Shown piece by piece: positions 1 through 6,443 of a stretch of 10,091 bases of DNA. Made by a program: the position numbers and the translations under genes. Position 1 is the stretch's first letter; each line of letters starts with the position of its first letter. The stretch spans positions 1 to 10,091 of the forward strand of contig JAFVRI010000116.1 of assembly GCA_017504335.1 (NCBI GenBank), given 5' to 3'. The stretch is from Clostridia bacterium (GTDB lineage: Bacteria > Bacillota > Clostridia > Oscillospirales > CAG-272). Under the pieces are notes generated by a model. It ran no database searches. It was not told the DNA's origin and saw nothing but the letters and a program-made list of their open reading frames with translations.

Positions 1-79
1 ACGGATACAGTGTCTCCTATTCAAACAAAGGGCATATTCGATTGTTTATTTAGAAAAGTTGCAATGGCTTTCCTCTATC

Positions 80-118
80 ATTTGTAGGGGGCGACGTCCT
101 CGACGCCCCGTTACAAAT
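80..118. repeat. Imperfect palindrome, first of three intergenic hairpins
   Basis: The outer arms ATTTGTA (80-86) and TACAAAT (112-118) pair perfectly. Inside them GGGGCG (88-93) pairs with CGCCCC (104-109), followed by one A-A mismatch, two further pairs and a TCCT loop. There is no good U-tract on either side, so it is not a typical terminator. Its arrangement directly beside a second hairpin suggests a REP- or MITE-like dispersed element. That is inference, since no second copy lies in this window. Confidence 0.6.
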
Positions 119-123
119 AGAAA

Positions 124-162
124 AGAAATCCGTCGGGACGCCCGAGGGTCCGACGGATTTCT
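124..162. repeat. Perfect 13-bp inverted repeat, second intergenic hairpin
   Basis: Arms AGAAATCCGTCGG (124-136) and CCGACGGATTTCT (150-162) are exact reverse complements around a 13-base loop. Read leftwards, the right side of the stem is followed by a broken pyrimidine run (TTTCTTTTCT). It might therefore act as a distal terminator for the leftward lipoprotein-yqhQ unit, although it lies about 125 bases beyond the yqhQ stop. It is only 5 bases from the preceding palindrome, so it may equally be part of one composite repeat. Confidence 0.65.
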
Positions 163-193
163 ACCTTAGAGAAAAACCAATCGCCTACCCGTC

Positions 194-216
194 ACACAAG
201 GACGAGGAGTCTGTGT
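194..216. repeat. Small stem-loop, third intergenic hairpin
   Basis: ACACA (194-198) pairs with TGTGT (212-216) and GAC (201-203) with GTC (209-211), leaving an AG bulge and a GAGGA loop. It is a modest structure on its own. It is listed because it continues the run of hairpins at 80-162 in a stretch (1-286) that has no credible gene. The rest of that stretch shows only short open frames without start codons, ribosome binding sites or recognisable protein content. Confidence 0.4.
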
Positions 217-286
217 TTCCCCAAGCCATATTTTGTAATAAAAGTTTTGCGGAGCTTTTTCAAAAGCGACCAAAAATTAGTCCCAA

Positions 287-1294
287 TTAATCTTCCTTTT
301 CCTCTTTGGGAATGACCTCCTTGAATGCTGCCAGAGCGCATTCGATCATATCGTCATCGGGTTCGAGGACGGTGATGCGTTGGAGCCACATACCGGGGGC
401 GGAGATAATTCTTGTAAAGCGGTTATCGTACTTTCCGGCGATTTTGATCAGCTCATAGCCCAGACCCATCATCAGGGGGAGAAGGAGCAGGCGGATCAAG
501 GCACGCAGCCAGGTAACGGGAGCCTGTCCGAAGGCAAGGATGCTGATGGGGTCGATGAGGAAGGAAATAAAGATGCCCACGATCAGCATCAGGATCAGGA
601 AGGAGGTACCGCATCTGGGGTGAAAGCGGCGCTCACCGCGTACGTTTTCGACGGTCAGCTCCTTTCCGTGCTCGTAGCAGAAGATGGTCTTATGCTCGGC
701 ACCGTGGTACTGGAAGGTACGCTTAATATCCTTCATCAGACGAACCAAAAGCATATAGCCCACAAGGACGGCGATCTTCAAAAATCCCTCAAAGACCGAC
801 TTTACCAGCGAGTGAAGCGCGGGATGCTTTGGTGCAAGAAAGGGAAGAAGCTCGGCACACCACTTGTAAATGAAGGACGGAAGCATAATGAAGAGTCCGA
901 TGGCAAGGGCGATGCCCAACACCGAGGCGATCACCATGATCACATTCATCAGGAGAGAGGATTTTTTGGCTTCTCCCTCGGTACCCTCGGCGGATTCCTC
1001 TTTTTTCTCGGTAACCTCCTCAGGCATGGCAATTTCCGCGGAGCGCATCAGATACTTGTAGCCGACACGCATGGAGGCGATAAAATTCACCACACCCCGA
1101 ATAATGGGGAGCTTGGCGATTTTGCGCTTGCCGTCGACAGAATTTTCCTCTTTTTCAAGGACGATTTTTCCATCGGGATCGCGAACCGCCATGGCGGTCA
1201 TATGGGGACCGCGCATCATGATTCCCTCGATCAACGCCTGTCCGCCGATCGATGTTTTTCTTTGACAGGAATTGGATTTACATTCTTTGCTCAA
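287..1294 (-). CDS. yqhQ: YqhQ-like DUF1385 family membrane protein
   Basis: A 335-residue integral membrane protein of the DUF1385 (YqhQ) family, whose biochemical role is not established. Family hallmarks seen in order are GGQALIEGIMMRGP (17-30), an FQYHGAEHKT block (194-203), RFHPRCGTSFL (223-233) and a C-terminal SAPGMWLQRITVLEPDDDM segment near 298-316. The conserved His and Cys residues could bind metal, which is inference. Hydrophobic segments lie near 114-143, 169-187, 231-255 and 263-282, and an acidic stretch rich in Glu and Lys at about 91-111 precedes the first. Translation starts at TTG (1294-1292), with AGGAGG five bases upstream. The next in-frame Met is residue 26, inside the first conserved motif, so the TTG start is well supported. 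It lies 35 bases downstream of the lipoprotein gene and is probably cotranscribed with it. In many Clostridia yqhQ sits near rpmE, prmC and prfA, which are absent here. Confidence 0.92.
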   Translation of the reverse strand: MSKECKSNSCQRKTSIGGQALIEGIMMRGPHMTAMAVRDPDGKIVLEKEENSVDGKRKIAKLPIIRGVVNFIASMRVGYKYLMRSAEIAMPEEVTEKKEESAEGTEGEAKKSSLLMNVIMVIASVLGIALAIGLFIMLPSFIYKWCAELLPFLAPKHPALHSLVKSVFEGFLKIAVLVGYMLLVRLMKDIKRTFQYHGAEHKTIFCYEHGKELTVENVRGERRFHPRCGTSFLILMLIVGIFISFLIDPISILAFGQAPVTWLRALIRLLLLPLMMGLGYELIKIAGKYDNRFTRIISAPGMWLQRITVLEPDDDMIECALAAFKEVIPKEEKED

Positions 1295-1299
1295 GATAA

Positions 1300-1305
1300 C
1301 CTCCT
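1300..1305 (-). promoter_or_regulatory. Ribosome binding site fixing the TTG start of yqhQ
   Basis: On the leftward strand AGGAGG is followed by five bases (TTATC) and then TTG. No in-frame ATG is available before the conserved N-terminal family motif, so this site identifies TTG as the start codon. Confidence 0.85.
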
Positions 1306-1320
1306 ATCGGCAAAGCCGAT
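1306..1320. other. Small hairpin between the lipoprotein gene and yqhQ
   Basis: ATCGGC (1306-1311) and GCCGAT (1315-1320) form a perfect 6-bp stem with a 3-base loop, directly upstream of the yqhQ ribosome binding site. It has no U-tract, so it is not an obvious terminator. It could influence mRNA processing or yqhQ translation, which is speculative. Confidence 0.4.
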
Positions 1321-1329
1321 TTCAATCGT

Positions 1330-2361
1330 TTAATTCTTGGTCTCCCACATTTTGGGAGTATGGGTTTCGTCGTAGTACCAGTATTTCCCTGACTCTGTCG
1401 GCTCAGTCTCGGAATAGAAAAGTACCTCGTCCGCCAGCGCGACGAGGGGCTCATTGTAGCCCTCGGTTTCATCCAGAAGACGGTCAAATGTCGCACGGTC
1501 GCCCTCGAAAAATACGGTCTTCAGCGCATCGCAATCACGGAACGCGCCGTGACCGATCCGCTCGACCGAACGGGGGATCAGAACGGCGGAAAGATTTACA
1601 CATCCCTCAAACACGCTTTCATCAATGAGGGTCAGGGTAGAGGGAAGATCCGCAAAGGAAAGGGCGGTGCAATTCATAAAGGCATGATCGGAAAGGACAG
1701 TCAAGCCCTCACCGAGAAAGACACCTCTCAGAAGATTGCAGTTGGCAAAGGCATAGGCTCCCACCTCGGTCAATGCCGCTGTGGAAAGATCGATCGTCAC
1801 ATTGGCGCAATCCGCGAATGCATACGCGCCGATGGAGGTGACGGTAGGGGGGACGGTGATCTTTGTGACAGAGCCCGCAAAGCCCTCCTCAAAGGCACTC
1901 TCGCCAATGCCGACCACCGTAAAGCCTCGCCAGGTATCGGGGATGACCAAGGAGGTGATCTTGGTGATATCCACCCCGTAGGTCAGTCCCGTGATGATCG
2001 CTTGGTCTTTTTCGGTGGTTCTGGCATCCAGAATATCCTCCGATTCCGCCCATTTGGCGACCAGAGTCACATCCTCACGAAGGGTTTTGGTAAAGGACCA
2101 TTTCAGAGTTCCGTTGTACCAGCCCATAAAAATGCTGTTTCCGCGTGTGGGCGCGGGGGGCTCATGAACGGTGGTGCCGTCCAGAACGGTGATGGGGGGA
2201 ATGTAGGATCCTCCCTGAGAATCAAAGGTAACGGTATGCGTGACGATCCCTTCGGTTTCATCGGGGTTTCCGGATTCCTCCGAGTCATCTCCGCAAGCGG
2301 TGAGAAGCAGGGAAAGAACCAGCAAAACCGAAAGAGAAAGCAAAAGAAATTTTCGTTTCAT
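1330..2361 (-). CDS. BspA-type leucine-rich-repeat lipoprotein with InlB B-repeat domain
   Basis: A predicted exported lipoprotein of 343 residues. The N-terminus is MKRK followed by a hydrophobic core and an LTAC lipobox (20-23), so Cys23 should be lipidated after signal peptidase II cleavage. A short Asp/Glu-rich linker follows. Residues 42-106 match an InlB B-repeat (Listeria-Bacteroides repeat), with VTFDSQGG, then GW near 80-81, ending VTLVAKWAE. From about 125 to 290 there are BspA-type (LRR_5) repeats, recognisable as recurring I-G-x-x-A-F units such as SIGAYAF, EVGAYAF and RIGHGAF. The tail YSETEPTESGKYWYY (316-330) is a C-terminal signature seen in many such surface proteins. The start at 2361 is chosen because AGGAGG lies six bases upstream; an in-frame ATG at 2388 would add nine residues without a good site. 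Such proteins usually mediate surface binding, but the ligand here is unknown. Confidence 0.92.
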   Translation of the reverse strand: MKRKFLLLSLSVLLVLSLLLTACGDDSEESGNPDETEGIVTHTVTFDSQGGSYIPPITVLDGTTVHEPPAPTRGNSIFMGWYNGTLKWSFTKTLREDVTLVAKWAESEDILDARTTEKDQAIITGLTYGVDITKITSLVIPDTWRGFTVVGIGESAFEEGFAGSVTKITVPPTVTSIGAYAFADCANVTIDLSTAALTEVGAYAFANCNLLRGVFLGEGLTVLSDHAFMNCTALSFADLPSTLTLIDESVFEGCVNLSAVLIPRSVERIGHGAFRDCDALKTVFFEGDRATFDRLLDETEGYNEPLVALADEVLFYSETEPTESGKYWYYDETHTPKMWETKN

Positions 2362-2367
2362 GGAATT

Positions 2368-2373
2368 CCTCCT
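2368..2373 (-). promoter_or_regulatory. Ribosome binding site of the LRR lipoprotein gene
   Basis: AGGAGG on the leftward strand sits six bases before the ATG at 2361. It lies inside the longer open frame that begins at 2388, so it argues that the true start is the ATG giving MKRK, which also makes a standard lipoprotein signal peptide. Confidence 0.85.
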
Positions 2374-2390
2374 TTTGGGATTACTCAATT

Positions 2391-2419
2391 ATTATATATT
2401 TTTTTTGATGGTTTGTCAA
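2391..2419 (-). promoter_or_regulatory. Consensus sigma-A promoter for the lipoprotein-yqhQ unit
   Basis: Read leftwards there is a perfect TTGACA (2419-2414), a 17-base A-rich spacer and a perfect TATAAT (2396-2391). Transcription should start near 2384, giving a leader of about 23 bases. No other promoter is visible in the 35 bases before yqhQ, so both genes probably use this one. Confidence 0.85.
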
Positions 2420-2440
2420 CGGAAAGGGCAAATTTAGAAC

Positions 2441-2487
2441 AAGAAAACAAAAAAGTTTACGGAGCAATCGTAGCACCGTAAACTTTT
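2441..2487 (-). terminator. Intrinsic terminator of the Ca2+-ATPase gene
   Basis: Arms at 2451-2462 and 2476-2487 form a perfect 12-bp stem (AAAAGTTTACGG and its complement) around a 13-base loop. On the leftward strand it is followed by TTTTTTGTTTTC. It lies about 38 bases past the ATPase stop codon and just upstream of the lipoprotein promoter, so it separates the two leftward units. Confidence 0.88.
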
Positions 2488-2524
2488 ATTCACATTTATA
2501 GGATACAATAATAAGTGATCAAGT

Positions 2525-5185
2525 TTAAAATCCGTCACGGTGTCCGCCCAGTCGCCACAAAAGCTTCCGAAGAAATTCCGCGGGAAAGACCAGAAGGGAC
2601 AGGTCCAAGGTAAAGAGAAGCTCGGCGGCGGTGAGGGGGACCGTTCGCAAAACGCTGCCGCCAAGGTAGACAAAAAGGATCTGCAAAAGACAAATGGCGC
2701 TCATGATCAGCAAAAAGGGTTTGTTTTTGGAGATGCCCGCGAACAGTCGCAGACGGTCGCTTCGGGCATGAAAGCAGTTAAAGACCGAGGTGAAAATAAA
2801 AAGAACAAAGAAGGCGGTCAAAAGATAAATGTGGTCGGGAGCGGCACGAAAGCGAGCGCGAATGGCGGGCATCAGCAGAAAGCCTGTGCAGAGCGCTACG
2901 GTAAAGCCGCCGAGGAAAACGATCTGATGGAGCATATAGCCGTTGAGAATGGGCTCCTCCCGTTTTTTCGGTTTTTCCTTCATGAAGCGAGGAGAGGGTG
3001 CCTCGCCCGCAAAGGCAAGACCGCCCAGCGTATCCATGATCAGATTGATCCAAAGCATTTGGGTAATGGTCACAGGCGCATCAAAGCCGATAAAGGGACC
3101 GATCATGGAAACACCCACCGCGCAAAAATTCATGGTCAGCTGAAGGGTAATGAATTTTCGGATGCTCTTGAAAATGGTTCTGCCGTATAGCACCGCGCGG
3201 GTAATGGAGGAGAGATTGTTGTCGAGAATGATGATGTCTCCCGCATCCTTTGCCACCGAGGTCCCGCTTCCCATGGCGAAGCCCACATCGGATCGTTTTA
3301 AAGCAGGCGCGTCATTGACACCGTCGCCTGTCATTCCCACCACTCGTCCCGCCTCCTGTGCCAGACGGACCAATCGGCTTTTGTCCGAGGGCAGGGCACG
3401 GGCAACCACCGAAAGACGAGGCAGACATGCAATGAGCTCCTTGTCGGACAGCCGATTCAGCTCCGAGGAGCTGAGGAGCAGAGGATGCGCGGCGCATAGA
3501 ATTCCGCATTGCTCCGCAATGCTTCGGGCGGTTTCGGGATGGTCTCCCGTGATCATGACGGTCTGAATGCCCGCTCCCTTGAGAATCCGAACCGAGTCCG
3601 CCGCTTCGGGGCGAATGCGATCGGAAAGCGAAACGGCACCGATGAGCGTCAGGTCGCCGAAGTCCCCGTTGAAGGGGAGTCGATCTCCTTCTGCCAGCAG
3701 AAGCACGCGGGCGCCCTGTCGGGTCCATTCGGACAGACGGGTACGGAAGGCATAGGAAAACGGCGCAAACGAGTCCGCACTTCCGTTTTTTTGATAGGCA
3801 TACCGCAGATAGGGCAGCAGCCGCTCGGGCGCTCCCTTGATGAGAACCGTACGGCGAGAGGTAAAGATCTCCGCCGCGGAATATTTTTTCGCGCTGTCGA
3901 AGGGAATCTTTCGGATGACCGAGACCGCCCCCTCGGGAGCCGATGCCCCGACCGATTCCAAAAGGGCACGCTCGGTGGCATTGCCGCCAAGGATGCCGTC
4001 CTCTCCCAAGGATGCACAGGTATTGTGGCGACAGGATCGGTCATACATACGAAAGAGCAAGGGCGAGAGTCGGGTAAGCTCCTCGGAGGACGCGCATTCG
4101 GTTCCGTCTGCCAGCAAAAGACGGGTGACACTCATTTTTCCCTCGGTCAGCGTTCCCGTTTTATCGGTGAAGAGAAGATCCATGCTTCCCGCTGCCTCGA
4201 TCCCCACAGGCTTGCGAACCAGAACACGGTCACGGATCATACGTCGCATATTGGAGGAAAGAACCACGGCGATCATCATGGGAAGTCCCTCGGGAACGCT
4301 CATGACGACCACCGTCAGCCCAAGCATGAGGGCGCGGAGCAGGTGATGAAGAAGATAGGGTGTATCCCGAAGACGGGAAAGAATCACCGCAGGCTCAAAG
4401 GCGCTGTCAAGGACGAAAATGTTAAAGAGATACGCAATGGCGCAAAGGCAAGCGGCACAATAGCCGAAGCGACTGATCTGTCGGGCTAAGCGGGAAAGGC
4501 GGAGCCGCAACGGGCTTTCGCGGGTTTCACAGCGGATTTCCTCGGAGATCCGTCCGAGAAGTGTATGGTCTCCCACGGCAAGCACCTCCATTTCTCCCTC
4601 GCCCGAAAGAATGGGACAGCCCCGAAGGACCGCTCCCTCCTGTTCGGGAGAAAGGGAAGAAACAGGGGCGGGTCTTTTGGCGATTTCACGGCTTTCTCCG
4701 GTCAGGGAGGATTGATCCACCCGAATGAAGCCCTCGACCATGTTCCCGTCTGCGGGGATCTGATCTCCCGCACCGAGAACCACGCGGTCGCCTACCACCA
4801 GCTCCTCCAACGGAAGCTTGCGAAGTGAGCCGTCCCGCCATACACGGACGCTTCCCGCGCCCCATTCCTCGGACAAACGGCGAAATGCTGCCTCGCTCCC
4901 GCGCTCGGACAGGGTCGAGATCAGGGTGGCGAGAAGAACCGATATGCCGATTCCCAGCGTTTCGATGATATCACCGCCCCGAAAGACGAAGAAAAGATTG
5001 ATTCCGAGGGCGATCAACAGGATCCGAATGACAGGGTCATTCAGATTTCCGAAAAAGTGAGAAAGGAAGCTCCTGGTCTTTGTCTCGCTCAGACGGTTGC
5101 TTCCATGAGCTTCTCGTGCGCGGACTGCCTCCTCGGAGGTCAGTCCCTTGATACATTGCTTTTGTTTACGGTCCGTGATACGCAT
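2525..5185 (-). CDS. P-type Ca2+-transporting ATPase, PMCA (P2B)-like
   Basis: An 886-residue P2-type ATPase expected to export Ca2+ using ATP. Motifs in order: actuator TGES (162-165), M4 PEGLP (298-302), phosphorylation DKTGT with Asp341, nucleotide-binding KGAPE (450-454), TGDHPETA (546-553) and hinge TGDGVNDAP (619-627). No CPC or heavy-metal-binding domain is present. The M5 QLTMN block with Asn686 and the M6 block LWINLIMDTLGGLAFAGEAP (711-730) with Asn714 and Asp718 are closest to PMCA pumps. The M5 glutamate of SERCA site I aligns with Ala689 and the M6 threonine with Met717, so a single Ca2+ site is inferred. The C-terminus ends soon after the last helices and has no calmodulin-binding extension. 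The start ATG has an AAAGGA site seven bases upstream. The gene appears monocistronic, ends at its own terminator, and is divergent from the CmpB-like gene. Substrate confidence is moderate, family confidence very high. Confidence 0.95.
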   Translation of the reverse strand: MRITDRKQKQCIKGLTSEEAVRAREAHGSNRLSETKTRSFLSHFFGNLNDPVIRILLIALGINLFFVFRGGDIIETLGIGISVLLATLISTLSERGSEAAFRRLSEEWGAGSVRVWRDGSLRKLPLEELVVGDRVVLGAGDQIPADGNMVEGFIRVDQSSLTGESREIAKRPAPVSSLSPEQEGAVLRGCPILSGEGEMEVLAVGDHTLLGRISEEIRCETRESPLRLRLSRLARQISRFGYCAACLCAIAYLFNIFVLDSAFEPAVILSRLRDTPYLLHHLLRALMLGLTVVVMSVPEGLPMMIAVVLSSNMRRMIRDRVLVRKPVGIEAAGSMDLLFTDKTGTLTEGKMSVTRLLLADGTECASSEELTRLSPLLFRMYDRSCRHNTCASLGEDGILGGNATERALLESVGASAPEGAVSVIRKIPFDSAKKYSAAEIFTSRRTVLIKGAPERLLPYLRYAYQKNGSADSFAPFSYAFRTRLSEWTRQGARVLLLAEGDRLPFNGDFGDLTLIGAVSLSDRIRPEAADSVRILKGAGIQTVMITGDHPETARSIAEQCGILCAAHPLLLSSSELNRLSDKELIACLPRLSVVARALPSDKSRLVRLAQEAGRVVGMTGDGVNDAPALKRSDVGFAMGSGTSVAKDAGDIIILDNNLSSITRAVLYGRTIFKSIRKFITLQLTMNFCAVGVSMIGPFIGFDAPVTITQMLWINLIMDTLGGLAFAGEAPSPRFMKEKPKKREEPILNGYMLHQIVFLGGFTVALCTGFLLMPAIRARFRAAPDHIYLLTAFFVLFIFTSVFNCFHARSDRLRLFAGISKNKPFLLIMSAICLLQILFVYLGGSVLRTVPLTAAELLFTLDLSLLVFPAEFLRKLLWRLGGHRDGF

Positions 5186-5225
5186 GGCAGATTCCTTTCT
5201 GTTTGTTCACGGTAAAAATATATGA

Positions 5226-5247
5226 GGAATAAGAGGGCTCTTATTCC
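5226..5247. promoter_or_regulatory. Perfect 10-bp inverted repeat in the divergent gap
   Basis: GGAATAAGAG (5226-5235) and CTCTTATTCC (5238-5247) are exact reverse complements separated by GG. The repeat fills the middle of the 75-bp gap between the leftward Ca2+-ATPase gene and the rightward CmpB-like gene, and ends two bases before the AAGGAG ribosome binding site (5250-5255). It could be a dimeric repressor operator acting on both genes or an RNA hairpin limiting access to the ribosome binding site. No clear consensus promoter was found on either strand in this gap. Confidence 0.5.
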
Positions 5248-5260
5248 ATAAGGAGTTAGG

Positions 5261-5914
5261 ATGAAAAAGACGGCACTGAGAACCGCCCCTTCAAAGGAAG
5301 AGCGAAAGCTGACGCTTTCTGGATATGTCTGGATCTTTACGTTGGTATCCTTCATTGGCTGGTGCTTTGAAAAGATCGGACGATACTACGTATATCCGCC
5401 CGAGGCAGATCCGATCCGAGATCGAGGATTTCTGACCCTGCCGTTTTGCGCCATCTACGGTACCTGCGTGGTGGCGGTTGGATTTTTGTTCGGTTCTCCC
5501 AATTATCCCTCAAGGATCTGGAAAAGAATGTTTCGGTGGGCAAAGCGGGTTCCCGCTCCGCTCCGAATCGTCGGACGGATTTTCGGATATTTTTTGGCGG
5601 TGACCCTTGTGGCTACGCTGGTAGAACTGGTTGCGGGTCTGATCTTTCAAGCCATGGGCAATCCCCTTTGGAACTATCACGAGCGATGGGGCAATCTTTG
5701 GGGCGTGATCTGTCCAAGCTTCAGCTTGATCTGGGGGCTTTTGGGAACCCTGCTTATGACGGTGATATGGAAGCCGCTTTGCTTATTGATTGGCGTGATC
5801 CCCGAGAAGGCACAGAACGTCGGTGCGTGGATCATGGTGGGAACGCTTCTTTCCGACCTTGCCTTTAATCTGATCTACGTCGCCGTGACGGGACACCGGT
5901 TCTATTTTTTGTAA
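5261..5914 (+). CDS. CmpB-like putative ABC-transporter type IV membrane protein
   Basis: A 217-residue multi-pass membrane protein resembling the ABC_trans_CmpB (putative ABC-transporter type IV) family. The family is named as a permease but has no firmly shown substrate. Recognisable elements are FIGWCFEKIGRYY (31-43), RGFLTLPFCAIYG (55-67), TLVELVAG (119-126), a WNYHERWGNLWG segment (137-148) and CPSFSLIWGLLG (151-162), all in the order expected for the family. Hydrophobic helices lie near 20-38, 57-78, 104-132, 148-178 and 187-210. The Lys/Arg-rich N-terminus (1-17) is probably cytoplasmic. AAGGAG ends five bases before the ATG. No ATPase partner gene adjoins it. It is divergent from the Ca2+-ATPase gene and shares its control region, which could mean shared regulation. 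Function remains unknown. Confidence 0.85.
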   Translation: MKKTALRTAPSKEERKLTLSGYVWIFTLVSFIGWCFEKIGRYYVYPPEADPIRDRGFLTLPFCAIYGTCVVAVGFLFGSPNYPSRIWKRMFRWAKRVPAPLRIVGRIFGYFLAVTLVATLVELVAGLIFQAMGNPLWNYHERWGNLWGVICPSFSLIWGLLGTLLMTVIWKPLCLLIGVIPEKAQNVGAWIMVGTLLSDLAFNLIYVAVTGHRFYFL

Positions 5915-5973
5915 GGAAATCGGGATTTGAGAGAAGAGGAAAAGAAAATCTCTCGTGAATTTTCAAAAAAGAC

Positions 5974-6002
5974 TTGACAAAAAATCGAGGATGGTGTATA
6001 AT
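5974..6002 (+). promoter_or_regulatory. Perfect consensus sigma-A promoter of rpsU
   Basis: TTGACA (5974-5979), a 17-base spacer and TATAAT (5997-6002) match the consensus exactly. A second overlapping TATAAT lies at 6002-6007. Transcription should start near 6009, leaving a leader of about 44 bases. Such strength fits a ribosomal protein gene. Confidence 0.92.
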
Positions 6003-6052
6003 ATAATCCGATTTAATTGTCTCTGGCAATCGCGGAGGGAGGGAAAACAGAA

Positions 6053-6229
6053 ATGGCAGAAATCAGAGTGAAAGAAGGCGAGTCCCTGGACAGCGCACTT
6101 CGTCGCTTTAAGAGAGCAATGGCTCGTTCCGGCGTCCTTACCGAGCTTCGCAAGAGAGAACACTACGAGAAGCCCAGCGTAAAGCGCAAGAAGAAGTCGG
6201 AAGCCGCTCGCAAGAGAAAGTATAAGTAA
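6053..6229 (+). CDS. rpsU: 30S ribosomal protein S21
   Basis: A 58-residue small-subunit ribosomal protein that helps the 30S subunit in initiation. The protein begins MAEIRVKEGESLDSALRRFK, and its tail KPSVKRKKKSEAARKRKYK (40-58) is the strongly basic C-terminus typical of Firmicute S21. Length is normal for the family. The start is ATG at 6053, preceded by GGAGGGAGGG about nine bases upstream. An in-frame ATG at 6017 would add twelve residues that do not resemble S21 and would place the ribosome binding site inside the gene. It has its own consensus promoter and terminator, so it is monocistronic here. In many Firmicutes a yqeY gene follows rpsU, but none does here. Confidence 0.98.
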   Translation: MAEIRVKEGESLDSALRRFKRAMARSGVLTELRKREHYEKPSVKRKKKSEAARKRKYK

Positions 6230-6252
6230 TTCTCTTTTCTAAATGAAACATC

Positions 6253-6287
6253 AACGGGATCGCAATGGCGATCCCGTTTTTGTTTTT
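6253..6287 (+). terminator. Intrinsic terminator of rpsU
   Basis: AACGGGATCGC (6253-6263) and GCGATCCCGTT (6268-6278) form a perfect 11-bp stem with an AATG loop, followed by TTTTTGTTTTT. It lies 23 bases after the rpsU stop. The next gene therefore needs its own promoter. Confidence 0.95.
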
Positions 6288-6397
6288 CGAGTCGGTTTTC
6301 TTTTTGATCGAGCGTATTACGGTGAAAATAGGAAAAAGTTCCGAGAATATTAAAATTTCGTTTACAAAGAAACCGAACCTATGCAAAAAAATCGTAC

Positions 6398-6403
6398 TAT
6401 AAT
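6398..6403 (+). promoter_or_regulatory. Candidate -10 element of the ABC exporter operon
   Basis: A perfect TATAAT lies about 46 bases before the first ABC gene and after the rpsU terminator. The hexamer 17 bases upstream (GAACCT, 6375-6380) does not resemble TTGACA, and no TGn extension is present. If it is the promoter, it is probably weak or activator-dependent. The remainder of 6288-6397 is AT-rich with no recognisable element. Confidence 0.5.
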
Positions 6404-6425
6404 TTAATATGTAATGTTGTGTCTT

Positions 6426-6430
6426 GGAGG
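6426..6430 (+). promoter_or_regulatory. Ribosome binding site of the first ABC gene, unusual spacing
   Basis: GGAGG is the only good site near the start of the first ABC gene. It is 13 bases from the ATG at 6444, longer than the usual 5-9. An in-frame ATT at 6438 lies seven bases away and would add only Ile-Val as codons. The upstream in-frame ATG at 6414 has no site of its own and would place this one inside the gene. Confidence 0.6.
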
Positions 6431-6443
6431 ATTCCCGATTGTT

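Noticed and set aside
1..87. Open frame from the window edge to a TAG at 85-87, as the possible end of a rightward gene
   Set aside because: Only 28 codons are visible, with no recognisable motif. Other frames are similarly open here and the stop falls inside the hairpin region, so it cannot be supported as a gene.
240..286. Possible terminator directly after yqhQ
   Set aside because: Only weak AT-rich stems (for example GCTTT/AAAGC) without a proper U-tract are present. No convincing terminator could be placed here.
380..1333. 317-codon open frame on the plus strand opposite yqhQ
   Set aside because: It is antisense to a gene with clear DUF1385 motifs. Its product is hydrophilic with no recognisable domain, and it has no ribosome binding site worth noting.
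3509..4489. 326-codon plus-strand frame opposite the Ca2+-ATPase gene
   Set aside because: It overlaps the phosphorylation and nucleotide-binding region of the ATPase on the other strand. The translation has no recognisable domain and looks like a codon-bias artefact.
5929..5954. Possible terminator after the CmpB-like gene (GAGAGA and TCTCTC arms)
   Set aside because: The stem is only 6 bp with a 14-base loop and no U-tract follows, so it does not qualify as an intrinsic terminator.
6009..6034. Short CGATT/AATCG and ATTG/CAAT pairings in the rpsU leader
   Set aside because: The stems are only 4-5 bp and mutually compete. There is no resemblance to a known ribosomal protein leader, so chance is likely.
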